NCBI GenBank assembly: GCA_033060915.1
Contig: CM065379.1
Span: 25,032,818-25,096,817, forward strand
Reading direction: 5' to 3'
DNA length: 64,000 bases
Origin: Euryodendron excelsum
Taxonomy: Eukaryota; Streptophyta; Magnoliopsida; Ericales; Pentaphylacaceae
Part shown: piece after piece, positions 45,018 through 57,757 of the stretch
Numbering within the stretch: the first letter of the stretch is position 1
Layout: every line of letters starts with the position of its first letter
Translations under genes and position numbers: made by a program
Notes under the pieces: model-generated
The model's database searches: none
The model's input: only the letters and a program-made list of their open reading frames with translations
Told to the model about the DNA's origin: nothing

Positions 45018-45319
45018 AAGGGTTTAGCAACCCTTTTACAAATGATATAGGGGAGTTGAATCTTACAACAATAGATACAAAACTTTCAAAAGTTGAATAA
45101 AAGAATTAAGCTCAAAGATGAGATGGAATGATGAAGAAGTAAAGCTCAAAACTTGAAGATCTTGATGAATATCACTTTCTATGCTCAATCTTTGTAATCT
45201 CTTGTGTGTCCTTACTTCTCTTGTGTATCTCTATTTATAGAGGAAGAGTAGTGGATTATTTGTAGCTTAAAATCAACTTCTAGTCGTTGGAGAGGTTTGA
45301 ACACATTTCTTCCCGTTTG

Positions 45320-46090
45320 AACAAAGTTGCTGCCAGTTAAGATTTGAATTTCAGATATGATTGCTTCTGTTCCTCGATTTTCTCCTTGATAACAATTGAA
45401 TTTAAAAATGCCTATGAGAGACAAGTTGTAGATATGGACGTCTGATTTTCAAAACCTCAAGAATCATGTCGTTCTAATGGCTAGATCAAAAGTTATCATC
45501 AAAATACTCAAGCTGTCTCCCAGTTGGCATATTTGAATTTCTGCAGAGTTATCTTCACTTCCACCTCAATTTTCTCCCTTATAACGTTTGAATTTGAAAA
45601 TGTCTATAAGATAAAAGTTGTAGTGATAGAAGTCATCGTTTCAAACCTAAAAGAATCATGTCGATCCAATGATCAGATCAGAAGTTATCATCAAAATACT
45701 CAAGTTGTCTCCCAGTTGGCATATTTGAATTTCTACAAAGTTGTCTTAATTTCCACCTCGATTTTCTTCCTTATGACGTTTGAATTTGAACATGTCTATC
45801 AGATAAAAGTTGTAGCCCTGGAAGTAATCTTTTCAGATCAATAAGAATCGTAGATATACAACGGTTAGATCAAAAGTAATGATAAAATTACTCGAGCTAT
45901 CTCCCAGCTGTCATATTTTGAACTTCTACTCCAATGTGTCACATTCCAACTCAGTTTTGTCTCATAATACATTCTATTCACTAAATCCTCATAAAATACC
46001 GTTTATAGGAATTTGAGTCTTATTTCCAATACCATAAAAATCAGATCAATCCAACGGTTGGATCAAAAGTTATGTACATAATACTGAAAC
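45320..46090. repeat. 191-bp tandem repeat, about four copies, in Copia LTR
   Basis: The motif CTCAAGCTGTCTCCCAGTTG recurs at 45508, 45699 and 45890, 191 bp apart, with a fainter copy near 45318 and a partial one at 46083. It lies upstream of the TATA box, in U3. The open frame at 45524-45844 is a by-product of the repeat. Confidence 0.85.
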
Positions 46091-46406
46091 TATCTCCAAT
46101 GAGCTTTCTTACCATTATCTTTAACTTAGTCTTCTTCTTCATGCTATGCATTTCTTTTAAGTCCAAGACTAATAATAACTTCAAGAAATGTTAGATAATT
46201 AACATTTAAAATATAAATAAAAATTAAGTGATATATCATTGAAATGCACAATATATTTAAATTTTAAAAATAAAAAATCTTTAAAAATTTTAACTCATAC
46301 ATCAAACTTATTTTATTATGAAATCTTGAGATTAACCAAATTTTAATCATTAAAACATTTATATTTGTTATCATCAAAATCAATTAATTAAAACTTGAGG
46401 CTAACA

Positions 46407-49400
46407 TAGGTTTGAATCGAAAATTGGTTTGAATAAAGAGCTTTTGAAAAACAATTCGAAGTCGCCACCTAACTTGATTAAGGTGAGTTAGGTCACCTAA
46501 AAACTAAGCACAATCTGAAGACTACACTTAGAGTTTTTTGAAAAATGATTTTGAGAGTACTTCCTCAAGAGAGGGTTTTTAAGAAAATAAGTTGTTTGGC
46601 AACCTTTGGAAAACTTTTAAGCCGTTTTTTGAAAGTAAACTCCATTTTTGGTTTTTTGAAAAATAGTACCTACAGTACCCTTGCAGTACCTACATGTCTA
46701 TTCACCTCAGATTCACCTATTAGAGTCTTCAATTAAGCTATGTCCAAAACTATCCACTTTGAAAAGAATTTTTAGAAAGAAATTGATATGATGCATGATA
46801 TGCAAGTGCAATAGAAAGATTTGTTTTGAAAATAGAATGGGAAAGAGATTTGAAAAGAACTTGATTTGATTTGAAAAGAGATTTAAAGAGATAGATTTAA
46901 TTTTGAAAGAAAGTTTTTGAGATTGAAAATAGAGATTTGGAAATAAAAATTTGGAATTGGAAGTTTGAAAATAGTTATGGAATTAGAGATTTGAAAAAGG
47001 TTGTGGAATTGAAAATTTGAAAAAGGTTGTGACTGCATCCATGAGGGTTGCTTACGTATCCTTTTTTGAGAAATCAGGTCAGTCGTAGTTCGGACAAGAG
47101 TTCGATAGAAAATAGAATGTTTGATTTGAAAAAGAGTTTGATTGGAAAAAGGAGTTTGATTTGAACTTAGAATAGAAAATTGGAATTTGGAATTGAAAAG
47201 ATTAAACTTTGATTTGGAAAGATAGAACTTGAAAGAAAGATTTGGACTAGTTTTGGAAAGATTGAGATTTAGGAAACTAGACTTAGGAAAGGTAGGTTTT
47301 ATGAAAGATTTGAGATTTAGAAAGATTCGACTCGAATGTTGGATTTGGAAAATTAGGGAAGATTGGATTTAGGAAATATTCAAATTAGGAAAGTTTGAAA
47401 ATAGGAAAGTTTCGTTTTAGGAAAGTTTCAAAATAGAAAAGTTTCGTTTTAGGAAAGTGCCATTTTAGGAAAGGTTTCGAATTAGGAAAGTTTGAAAATA
47501 GGAAAGTTACATTTTAGGAAAGATTTCGAATTAGGAAAGTTTAAGATAGGAAATGTTTCGTTTTAGGAAAGAATTAAAATTGGAAAGTTTTGAAATTAGA
47601 ATGTTTTGAAATAGAAAAGTTTAAGATTCTTGGAAATACTTGAATTAGGAAAGTTTAAAGTGAGAAAGATTTAGAATTCAGAAAGTTTTAACTTAAGAAA
47701 GTTTCGAATTTAGAAAGTTTTGGATTAAGAAAATATTTGAAATTTAGAAAGATTTGAAATTTTTAGAAAGTTTAGGATTTTAGGAAAGTTCAAAATTCGA
47801 GTTTTAGAAATTCTTGAAATTAGGAAAGGTTTGAGTTTAAGAAAGATTTGAAGATTTAGATTTGGAAAGTTAAGATTTGGAAAGGGATGGAATTGAGAGA
47901 AGTCAGAATTAAGAAAGATTTGGAAGTTTAAAGTTTAGGAAAATTTAAGGTTTAGGAAAGTATGAGATTAGGAAGGATTTGAATTAGGAAAGATGTGGAT
48001 TTTATTTCTAAAAAGAAGTGTTTTGATCTTGTTTCCAAAAATGGAGGATTGGATCTAGTTTACTAAATGAGGAGATTGGATTTGGTTTCCTAGAACAGTG
48101 GATTTGATTTGGCATGGAATTAGAAAGATGAAGTTTTTGGAAATCCTAGATTTTGAAGACTATAGTTTTGATATAGAAAAATAGGTTTTGGAAATATATG
48201 GTTTTGATGTAAAAAATAAGAGGTTTTGGAAACCTAGGTTTTGAGGCCAAAATAGGGAATTGGAAATCACGTTTTTAAGAAAGAAAATTAGGGTTTCCTA
48301 ATTATTGGCTCTAGAGCTTGACTTGAGCTTCAAGAAAAGAGATTTTAGAAAGTGAGTTTTTGGAAGAAGATTTTTGGAAAGAGATCTAGAAAAAGAGTTT
48401 TTAGAAAGGGATTTTGAAAGGATTTTTTTTTTTTTGGAAAGGAGTTTAAAAAGAGTTTTGGAAATTAAATTTTTGAAGGGAGTTTTTAGAAAATAATTTT
48501 GACAAGGAATTTTGAAAAGGAGATTGAAGAGAGTTTTTAGAAAGTTTCTTAGAAAAGAGATTTTTAGGAGGAGAGATTTGAAAAGAGAGTTTTTAGAAAG
48601 TCTATAAAAATATCTCACTTTCCTAAAGTGATTCTAACCATAAAAAGGCTAGAACCACTTTAAGATAGTGGTTTTGAAAACAACAATGATTTGAAAATAT
48701 GAATCATATTGGTCACTTTAAACGTAACACTTTCCTAAAGCAACCCTAGCCATGGAAAGGCTAGAATCACCTTAGGATTGTGATTTTGAAAACAAGTTTT
48801 GAAAAAGAAAATTTTGATGCAAGTTTAAAAACAATCTTAATGCAAGCTTTTGAAAACAAGTTTAAAAATGAATTTTGGAGAGATACAAGATTATGATATG
48901 TACAATACAAGTTGGGGTCGTGAAGATACAAAGTTAAGGTTTCACCACATATTCAAGGGGGCCGAACCCACGTAGTCTCCGGTTAGACTAAGAAAAAGCC
49001 CTCGACACAACGACCTTCAATAGCCTAATCCTACATATGGACCGGGAAGTTTCTTGTTTCAAGCATGTAAGAGGGGGGGGGGGGGGAAGAAGAAAGGGGA
49101 TTAAAATAGAAGAAAACCCAAGTGGGTTCAAAGGGAGAAGAGAGAGGGGAAAGATGCGTAAACTTAAATAGAGAGCCTACCTTGTGTCTTCTTTATTTTG
49201 CTTTGCTTTACGTGCTTTGTTTTTCTTGCTTTGCTTCAGTCTTTGCTTCAGCCTTCGTCTTGATCTTCGGGAACATGTCTTGATCTTCAAGAGCTTCGGG
49301 TTGCAGCACTTTAAGTCTTCAATGGAGGCTTTGGAAGATAGTGTATGTGTATATGAGTGTATGGGAGTATATGAGAGCTAGGGTTTGTGTATAGGGGCTA

Positions 49401-51058
49401 GGGTTTGGAAAACCTAAAGAAAACTAGGGTTTAGGGAGGCTACGAGCTTTGTATATTGAAGAGTAGAGGATTTAGACTAAGTTTGCGAACCTTTTTCACG
49501 CTGAAAGAGACTCTGTGTTTATAGAGAGAAGAACAACTTGGCGCCTGTTGCAGTGGTGCCAGGGCAAATAACACATTGGCGCCACTTAGAAAAGCTTTTA
49601 AGTCGGCAAGCAACGTATCTTCAGAAGATTTGGGCGCCTGTACTAGTGACTACCATGCAATTTTTAGCTTGGCTTCACTAAGAGTGGCTCCAGAAGGTCC
49701 GGGAATGATTTGAAGGGGCCAAGAATGACCCAGAAGACCGGAAAGGGACAGAAACCCTTAGAATTGGGTTCCGAGGGCAACAGACTTGAAGAATGATGTC
49801 AAGATGTGTTGGAAAGGTTGATCGGGCTATTAGGGGCAAAATGGTCAATCGGGCCGAAAAGCTGCCGGGACGAACTCAGAATGTCTCGGAAGAATACTCA
49901 AGGTATGGAAATATTATTTAGAATGTCCCAGGAGGTTATCGGTTCGATACCCAAAACTGATGTGGTCGGAAAAGGCAACTGGCCCACCAGGGGCAAAACT
50001 TTCATTTTGCATCGGGTTTGCCGGAATTGACTCGGAATGATTCGAAGAGATAATGAAAGGTCAGGAATACTATAAAAAGCATTCTCGGGAGGTTACCGGT
50101 TTGATACCCAAAGCCGGTGTGGTTCCCGGGGCATTCGGATGCCTAGGGGCAAAATGGTCATCTTGACCCGAAAGTCTCGGAATTGGCCTGAAACTGACTA
50201 GAAGGTACCTAATCATGTCGGATTGCCTTTAAGATAATCTTGAAAAGGTGGACTTATCATTCTGAGGACTTAGGTACTTTATCCAGAAACGTGCCAGAAA
50301 AGGCCATAGGGGCAGTTTGGTCATTTTTTACCGAAGTGGGCTAGCAGGCACTGGTGTTAACCTGGGTTTTGAGTGTTTCTTCCACTCTGATGGCGGTCTC
50401 ATGATACAGGGGTTTGTTGAAAATTCTCTATATCGACCTGTTTACGAGTGTTTCCGCCACTCTAACGGTTACGATGTTTACGAGTACTTCCGTTACTCTG
50501 ACGGTTTGCGATCAGTCCCAAGACTGTCTGATCTCCGAAAGCTGCTAAATGGACTTAGCACTTGAGGAATCAACTTTCTCAGAAGGTGTACTGAAACGGA
50601 CATTTCTACGTTGGCGGGTTAGCAGGCGCCAAAGGTGGACGTTCTACCATCTCGGGAACTTGGGGTCTCATCTTGGTCGACGGGTTTAAAGGGACTTACC
50701 GTTTCGAAGAACTTTCTTCAAAAAATGTGACGGATAGGATGGACTTACTGCCTCGAGGAATCAACTTTCTCGAGGGACAGATTGGAATTTGGAATTGGAC
50801 TCGAAGTTTGGTTGGAATTGGATTTAAAAAGGGGACTTATCGTCTTTGAGAAGACGTGTCCATTGGAATTGGACTGAACAATGCCCCCAAGGGTATTTTG
50901 GTCATTTTACCTCTATTTGGCTTGGCGGGCCCGCAAAGCGATGGATTGACTAGATTGGACTTGGAAAATTGAGTTGACTCAGAATATGTCCATATTGACT
51001 TGAATACAGGTTTTGACGGATTGGAGACTGCTGAGCGGGCAAAAATGGGGTGCTTACA
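46407..51058 (-). mobile_element. L5: Ogre-like LTR (P type), 3' end truncated by Copia
   Basis: Starts TGTAAGCACCCC at 51058 on the minus strand and runs 4652 bp to TAGGTTTGAA at 46407, where the Copia LTR abuts. Compared with L2 it lacks the last 99 bp, including the terminal hairpin and GCGACA end. The purine-rich array is at 46840-48600, a 14-G run at 49073-49086, and the TATA box at 49517-49526. It is highly similar to L2 along its whole length. The right flank CTTGC (51059-51063) starts E3 internal sequence about 75 bp before the PKPT tail, so L5 inserted into the E3 sense ORF end. Confidence 0.85.
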
Positions 51059-51168
51059 CTTGCCTCTACCATTCTGCAATCAGTGCGTGAATCTGTCCAG
51101 CCCAACCGAGTGAGGAAGTTGGCAAATAGAGCATGGAGGAGGCAGGCGTGGTCCCGAAGCCCACCTAA
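51059..51168 (+). pseudogene. C-terminal tail of the sense ORF in E3
   Basis: The last codons (51133-51168) read MEEAGVVPKPT-stop, matching the tails in E1 and E4. Upstream frames are broken and then interrupted by L5. The following 3' UTR begins like E1's (TTTTTTGG / CTTTTTGTC, then ACTTTCC). Confidence 0.5.
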
Positions 51169-53487
51169 GGAAATGACTACCAAAGGGATGCTCTTTTTGT
51201 CAAACTCTGCATTTACTTTCCATTAATTTTGTCTTTGTTAACTCTACTTCTAATTCTACTTTTTGTTAATCAAGATCTTGTCATGTACATAAAACCTTTT
51301 GAAATGAAAGAAAAAGAATTTAAAGTTTACACTTATCATCTCTCGTCTTTTCTTAGAAATTTTCCCTTCATTGTTATGCCTTGACTTGAAAAGGGATAGT
51401 ACGCGCATCCTCACTAGGGGGACCATTTTCAATCTAAAGAGAAGAGACACTGAAGAAAGGAAAGAGAGAGATCGGACAACAAAAAAGGGTGTCACTCATA
51501 GGTTGCCATGACCAAGCAGTTAGCAGTTAAACCCTCAAAAGGAAGAGAAGCCATCATTTCAAATTCCTTAAACAGCAAAGCAATTCCTTTGAACAGCTCA
51601 CTCGAGCCGTAAGTGATTTTCATTTAAATACCCTAACCAAGAACCACTCCCAAATTGGGGCAAGCATGAGTAATGGAACAATTAAGCTAACATATGTTTA
51701 TCTCAAAGGATGATGCTAAAGTTCTAAGACTGAATTTCATGGACTAAGCAATATTGTCTGAAAGGAAGAATGACCATCTATTCTTCTACCAAACAATTAA
51801 AAGATTCCCCTTTGAAAGACCCATTTTAAGTCAAATCACATTTCTTCGACAAACCCGTCCTGGTGATCACCGCCCACAATGGGTGAAAGTAAATTTGGAA
51901 AGAGAAATGAGAAAAAGGGAATGTGAGGAGAAAGAAAGCTTCTCATACATAGAAAGGAGGAAACAATGCAATACTTAAAAAAAAAAAAGTAGAAGAATGA
52001 ATGATGAGGCGCCCCGAGAAATCAATAGACTATGCAGATAGCAGTGTTAGGGCAAAACCAAGAGAAACAATGAACCCTATATAGGTAAAAGTTTGTGCAA
52101 AAATACAAAAAATACCAAAAATAAAAAAATAAAAAAGAGGAAAATTGGCAAGGAAAAGACCCAAAGAGGAAGAAGTGCTGAAAGAGTGATCACCGGTCTA
52201 CGATAAACCCCAGGGAAAGTGCAACACCTTGGGCCTCTAATACCCTTGCTTTTGAAAACCCCATAACCTAGCCACACTACAACCCAAGGAAAAGTCCTCT
52301 TAGATCAGGAAAGATTGCTTAGTCTAAACAAGTTCAAAAGAAAATGGCGACATTTGAAAAAGAAAGGTGAACAAAATAGTAGAAGCTTACTCAAGGTGGT
52401 TCTGGTTGATGTCACCTCCACTAGGGAATAGAAAAATTATTTGAGCCAGTATACCCTTCATTTCTTACCCTTAACCTAGCCTACATTATGGTCCAAAGTA
52501 AAGCCTTCTCGAATTAAGGATGGAAACTACCTACTCCTTTGTCAAGGGCTACTTCAATGGTCACCTGGAGAGTTCACTAGACCAAAGGTGAGATCCCTGA
52601 GAGGAAGCCGAGCGAGTCATAGGTTATCCCCCTGTCAGATAAGAGAGAAGAGAGTTGGATCTGGAAATGGAAACCCTGAGAATGGGGCAACTACTATCTC
52701 ATCATAACAAGAAAAGGGCATAACAAAGAAGGGAATCTTTGAGAAAAGAGCAAAAGTTCAAAATGACCAGCTCCCAGTGGACACTCAGTTAAACCCAAAA
52801 AATTAGGGCCTACCTCTAGGCCTGTTTTTGTAAAAGTTTTGTATACTTGTGTGCTTCGCCTAAATCCACACACGCGACAACACACCCACATTTTTCACAT
52901 CTATTTAAAGCTTGCACATATCCATCGTTTCTTGTGTGTGTCATGATTCTTGTACTCTTGTGTTTATATTCCTATTCGTTGTGTTTCCACATACATACAT
53001 TCAAGACAAAACTAAAAAGAGAAACCAATCATCATCTCATGCAAAGAAAAAATAATAATATACGTAAAATTGTCTTACAATCATCATCCACAAGTGCCAA
53101 CATATGGCCTCAAAACATAAACAATGCTACCTGTCTAAGAAAACTACAACTATGCCAGTACGTGGAAAGGGGCGCCTCAAGGAGCGGAGTCGCCGTCTAA
53201 GTCAAGGTCACCAGTATCCAACACATACAAAGAGGGCTGGCTGGAAGAAGTTCCGGCATCATAAGGGCCCTGACCAAGAAAAAACAAAAGGAAAAAAAAC
53301 CTAGCGTTAGAATACAGAAGATGTATAAAGAACATGAAAAATGAATTGTAAGTAGCATACCCAGCGGGCCTCCATCAAAGATATACAGGTAGTCAGAGCC
53401 TCCACCTCAGCACGATACTGATCTCGCACCTGACAAGCTACTAAGTACTCTTCCTCAAAAACAAAGCCCTGGGCTCGATGCTATAGT
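51169..53487 (+). mobile_element. E3 3' non-coding internal region
   Basis: Collinear with E1 12452-13440. The shared block CGAGCCGTAAGTGATTTTCA lies at 51602, versus AGAGCTGTAAGTGATTTCCA at 12971, and GGTGATCACCGCCCACA at 51862 versus 13216. No sense gene is supported; the frames at 51754-51978 and 52847-53200 show no domain. Sequence at 51980-53340 differs from E1 and may be element-specific. Confidence 0.65.
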
Positions 53488-53806
53488 TCAACTACCTAAT
53501 GACCGGCCACCTGCCCCCCCACTACTAAATCCAGCTGGGTAAAGGCGCTGATAGACCTCACTAGGAACCCCAACCACAGAAAGAATCTTCACCCCAGCTT
53601 GATAGAATCCGAACATATACTGGGGAGGATCCATAGTGGCACAGAAGTCGGTATGTAACTGTTGCCAATGACGCTCTCCCAAGTATGTCTCCCATGAAAA
53701 AGGGCCTCGACAGGTGACCCGCAACATAGACAAAAAGATGAGATCCCTCATGCCGGTATACTGAGAAGATCGGCGGTAGGGCGCCCAAGACACATCTCGG
53801 GGTCAA
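53488..53806 (-). pseudogene. Antisense PMD ORF fragment in E3
   Basis: About 100 open codons containing YRRSSQYTGMRDLIF and SWETYLGERHWQQLHTDF, homologous to the downstream part of E1's antisense ORF (about 13880 down to 13600) and similar to the region after the core of plant mobile domain proteins. Its upstream part, with the core domain, is lost because E3 is deleted from here into the middle of its 3' LTR (junction about 53802). Confidence 0.55.
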
Positions 53807-54559
53807 GATTGATTTTTCTCTTGATTCCCTGATTATAATGCACCGTCAAATGACTTAAGAAATGCGTAAACTAGAGAATTCCCGAAAGCTTATTCATAGC
53901 TCATTCCATCGATACGGCTCGATCAGAGAGATCGCATCCCGAAGCTCCTCATCGCATGGCTCAAAAACTACTACTTTCAACAACCCCTGAAGTGTCTCGT
54001 AGACACTCTGCCAAGATTGACTTTTTCTCTAATTCCTTGATTATAACGCACCGTCAAACGACTTGAGAAATGCGTAAATTAGAAAATTTTTGAAAGTATT
54101 TCTGGAGTACTTTCCATCGGTACGGTCCGATTGGAAAAATCGTTTCCTGAGGCCTTGATCATGCGGCACACAAACAACTACTTTTGAACCCCCACGGAGA
54201 GTATCACACATGCTCTACAAAAATGCGATTTCATTCATACTTCCCAAGACGATATCTCACACTTCTGAACACCGTTCAGGCTTTTTGAAAACTCAAAAGT
54301 TCACTAGAAACCCTAGGAGAACACTATGGATGCAACCGATTTTCCCGAAACCTTCTCGGTTGGCACAATTATTAAGGCAAAGTTTAAACGAACACTCCCA
54401 GCGGCGGAGCGCATGCTATATGCGCCCAGATTTTGATCAAATCGATCAAACTTTTCTTAGCCCTTAAGATTTAGCCAGTACAATGGGTGCCACAAGGCAT
54501 TCTGCCACGGAACAATATCGGTGCATGTAGCACATGTGTCAGGTCTTTCCAAAGTTGCC

Positions 54560-54570
54560 TATAAATATAG
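54560..54570 (+). promoter_or_regulatory. TATA box of E3 3' LTR
   Basis: TATAAATATAG in the family's conserved context GCCTATAAATA. Confidence 0.7.
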
Positions 54571-55829
54571 GCCTCCCCCTTTACATATTCCAAAATTGAA
54601 AATTGTAATGAAACTCTACACAAACAGCTCCAAAAATTTGAAACCCTCTATATATCTCTCCCTCCAAATACTTAGGTAGTATTCCATCTTACTCTAGCCC
54701 ATACACCTCACCTACAAGACCCTCAATGCCATAGAAGACCTTATTCCAGCCCCTTCCAAGTCCATCCAAGATTAAGTCCATGCATCTAAAGAAGTTTGAG
54801 AGTGTTTGAAGGCAAAATGTGGTATTTCTTTTATATTTTTTTTTCTTCCCCCACTCCTCTCTTCTCCCTCCTAGCCTACTTAGGCTATTCTCTATTTTAA
54901 TCCTCATCTTCTACCCCTCATTTTTGCATGCTTGAGACAAGAGAGTTCCTAGCTCATGCTTAAAGGAAAGATAGTGAGAGCCACCGTGTAGGGGGATCTC
55001 TCACGAGCCTACTTTAAGATGGTATGGCCTTGGAGCACCTTGATTATGTGGTGTAGCCTCTGGCCTTGTATGGTTTCATGACCCCCTTTGCGTATGACTA
55101 TCTTGTTTATGTTTTGTATCCTTGGCTTTATTTTCATGTTTACAACCATGTTTTCCAAAACTTGCACTATCCCTTTTTCTATGTCATTTTTGAGCTCCTT
55201 ATTCAAATGTTCTTTTAAAAGTGGTTCTAAGAGTTGACCCTTTGAAGTTTAGGATGAGCCCCTGAGTAATCATGCCTTAGAGAAGCTCCCCACTAACCCC
55301 TAACTCTCATTTTTGCATTCTTGCATGCCAACTTGCATAAAAAATGGTTTTCAAATTTATTGATTCTAAGGTTTCTATTCTCTCAAGTCTAGTGGTTGGA
55401 ATGGCCCCATGGAACCCTCTCTTGAGTGTTCTCCCTTTACATTGCCTATATGAACTTTAACTTGTTAGAATGGTTCTTTCTTTTAAAAATAGATTTCAAA
55501 ACTTTCTTCTTAAACATGGTTTTCAAAAGTTCATTCTCTCCATCTTTGCATTAAAAATGGTTTTCCAAAAGTTGTTCTTATTATAGTGATTTTCAAAGTT
55601 CTTATTCTTTTCCAGATAAAAGGTTATAACGGTCCTATGGAAACCTTCTTCAGAATGATTTTCAAATATCAACCATATAAACCATATACTTGACTAGAGC
55701 CAATTTTCATAGAAATGATCATCAAAAGGGTTTTCTACCAAAATCTTTTGCATAACATGATTTGTTTTCTAAAATTCTTTTTAAAAAAAAAATTCATAAA
55801 ACCGCCTTTCTAAAACCTCTTTTCAACCA

Positions 55830-56085
55830 TAAGCTAACCTAACCCTAGTTCAATCCACCCTAGATTAACTTGACCCTAGGACAGCCAAATCCTAGATTAA
55901 CCTAACCTTAGTTAGTTAACCCTAGGTCATCCAAACCCTAGGTTAATCTAACCTTAGTTAGTTAACCCTAGGTCATCCAAACCCTACGTTAACCTAACTT
56001 AGTTAGTTAACCCTAGTCCACCTTAACCCTAGGTTCACCTAACCCGAGTTAGTTAACCATAGGTCAGCCCAACCTAGGTTAGTAA
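55830..56085 (+). repeat. Telomere-like array in E3 3' LTR
   Basis: About eight units. One segment, CCTAACCTTAGTTAGTTAAC plus CCTAGGTCATCCAAACCC, is repeated twice nearly exactly, longer than the matching array in the E3 5' LTR (36770-36960). Confidence 0.82.
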
Positions 56086-57757
56086 GCTTCAAGGTTCCAA
56101 TTCAAAAACCCTTTTTCAAATAATCTTTCAATTCAAAAACCATTTTCATAACATATTTTCAAAACATCCCACTCTCTTAAGATTTTAAAAATCAACTCCA
56201 AAACCCTTTCAAATATCTCTACACTATCATCAAAAATGTCTCCAAGAAGTTCTCCTAAACTTGTCTCAACTAAGGTGGCTAGACACTCAACATTTTCAAA
56301 TACTATTTCAAAAATGTTTTCAAAAACTCACAACCCTAAAGTGTCCCTAAGCCTTTTATGGTTAGGTATTCCAAGGGAAGGTGATACATTAAATACAACC
56401 CTTGAGGTTGTCCATGTTAGGGTTTCAAAACCCTAAATGTTTTTAAAAACTCATTTCAAAAATGATTTTCAAACATCACATTCTTAAAACAACCTTAATC
56501 TTTCCATGGTTAGGATTGGTCAAGGGTAAGTGAGATATTTAAGTAGGGTTCTATAACCCTAAAGCTTCAAAAACCAAAGCAAAGTCTCGAGCCTCTTTTT
56601 CAAACATGTCTTCAAAACTTATAACCCAAATGGAATTTAGTTCTTCAATGACTAACCTCTCAAAGGTGATGAAATATTCAACATGTCTTTCATAAGGTAT
56701 ATGAAAACTATTTTCAAGAATCCTTTCGAGACAAGTTCATTAGAGCTCTTGTGAGTCCAAATCTAATTCTCAAGTCCATAACCAAGTTTTCAAAACTTTC
56801 AAAACTCTCTTGAATTATGTTCAAAAGCATTTCAAAACACTTCAAAGTCCCATTTCAAGTGCACTTTAAAAAACTTTCAAGTTCTACTCCAAAAACATTC
56901 CAACATTTGATTTTAAAACTCTCAAGTTCTCTTTTTACAAGGACCTCAAAGTGTCTTTACATCTCTCCAAAGACCTCAATGTCTCTTCAAAACATTCCAA
57001 AGGCCCTAGTGCGCCTATTTTCCATCGAGCCCTTGCCCAAACTACGAATGACCTGATTCTCGCCAAATGAGATACATAGGCAACCTAAAATGGTGCGGTC
57101 ATAACTCTTATTTCAACTTAAGTCCTTTTTCAAAACTCTCTATCAATTTAAGATCCTTGTTTCAAAAATCTTTTAAAGCTTCTATGTTTTCAAACTTTTT
57201 TCCCCCAGACTTGCATCATGCATCCTTCATCCAAAAAGTGATGACTAAACCCCATTTTCAAAATTCTAAAGTGGATATTAAGTGGATAATGATAACTGTT
57301 TATTCTAGTGAGTGCATAAAAGTGTGATTAGACATATAGGTACCGAAAGGGCGGGGTGGGGTGATGATCTTAGAATATCTTCCCTACACGTAACCAATCC
57401 CCAAACCATAGAGTTCTGTTTTCGAATGACCAAAATGGAGCTATTTCCAAAAAGGGCTTAAAACTTTCCAAAGGTTGCCAAACAACATATTTTTCTAAAA
57501 ACCCTCTCTTGAAGAGTTTTCCAAAACCTTTTTCAAAACTTTTAGGTTTAATCTTCGGATTATACTTAGTTTTAGGTGACCTAACTCATTGTAATCTAGT
57601 TAGGTGGCAAGTCCCATTTTTCTAGGAAAGCCTTTCATCAAATCAATTTCAAGTTTAAACCTTGTCACACTCGTCTTTTTAGGAAGATAAGTTCTAATGA
57701 CAGAGTTCCATGCTTTTTTCTGAGCCTAAAGGACTTGGTTAAAAACTGGAAGCGACA

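Larger units (their letters stand above)
44250..46406 (-). mobile_element. Truncated Ty1/Copia element
   Basis: The minus-strand LTR start TGTTAGCCTCAAG is at 46406, with the TTTTGATGATAAC signature common in plant Copia LTRs. A TATA box is at 45231-45240 and the gag at 44325-45017. The LTR covers about 45040-46406 and contains a 191-bp tandem repeat. No Met-tRNA PBS is seen and the gag lacks its N-terminus, so the LTR-gag junction is a deletion. A direct repeat ATATAGGGGAGTTGAATC (44982-45000 and 45042-45060) brackets that junction. The left edge, around 44250, is not sharp; protease, integrase and RT are absent. Confidence 0.8.
53802..57757 (+). mobile_element. E3 3' LTR, lacking its first ~0.9 kb
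   Basis: Enters the LTR at a point equivalent to about 34705 in the 5' LTR and ends GAAGCGACA at 57757, followed by the target duplication CTTAC. The TATA box is at 54560-54570, telomere-like array at 55830-56085, and conserved ACTACGAATGACCTGATTCT block at 57041-57060. Hairpins remain at 53990 (AGTGTCT / AGACACT, stem perfect) and 54193. The polypurine tract and U3 start are gone, so E3 could not transpose. Confidence 0.87.

Noticed and set aside
45524..45844. 106-codon frame with an internal protein repeat
   Set aside because: Produced by the 191-bp tandem repeat in the Copia LTR.
52847..53304. Two overlapping open frames in the E3 3' region
   Set aside because: No domain, Ser/Lys-rich low-complexity ends, and E1 has no equivalent; likely chance.
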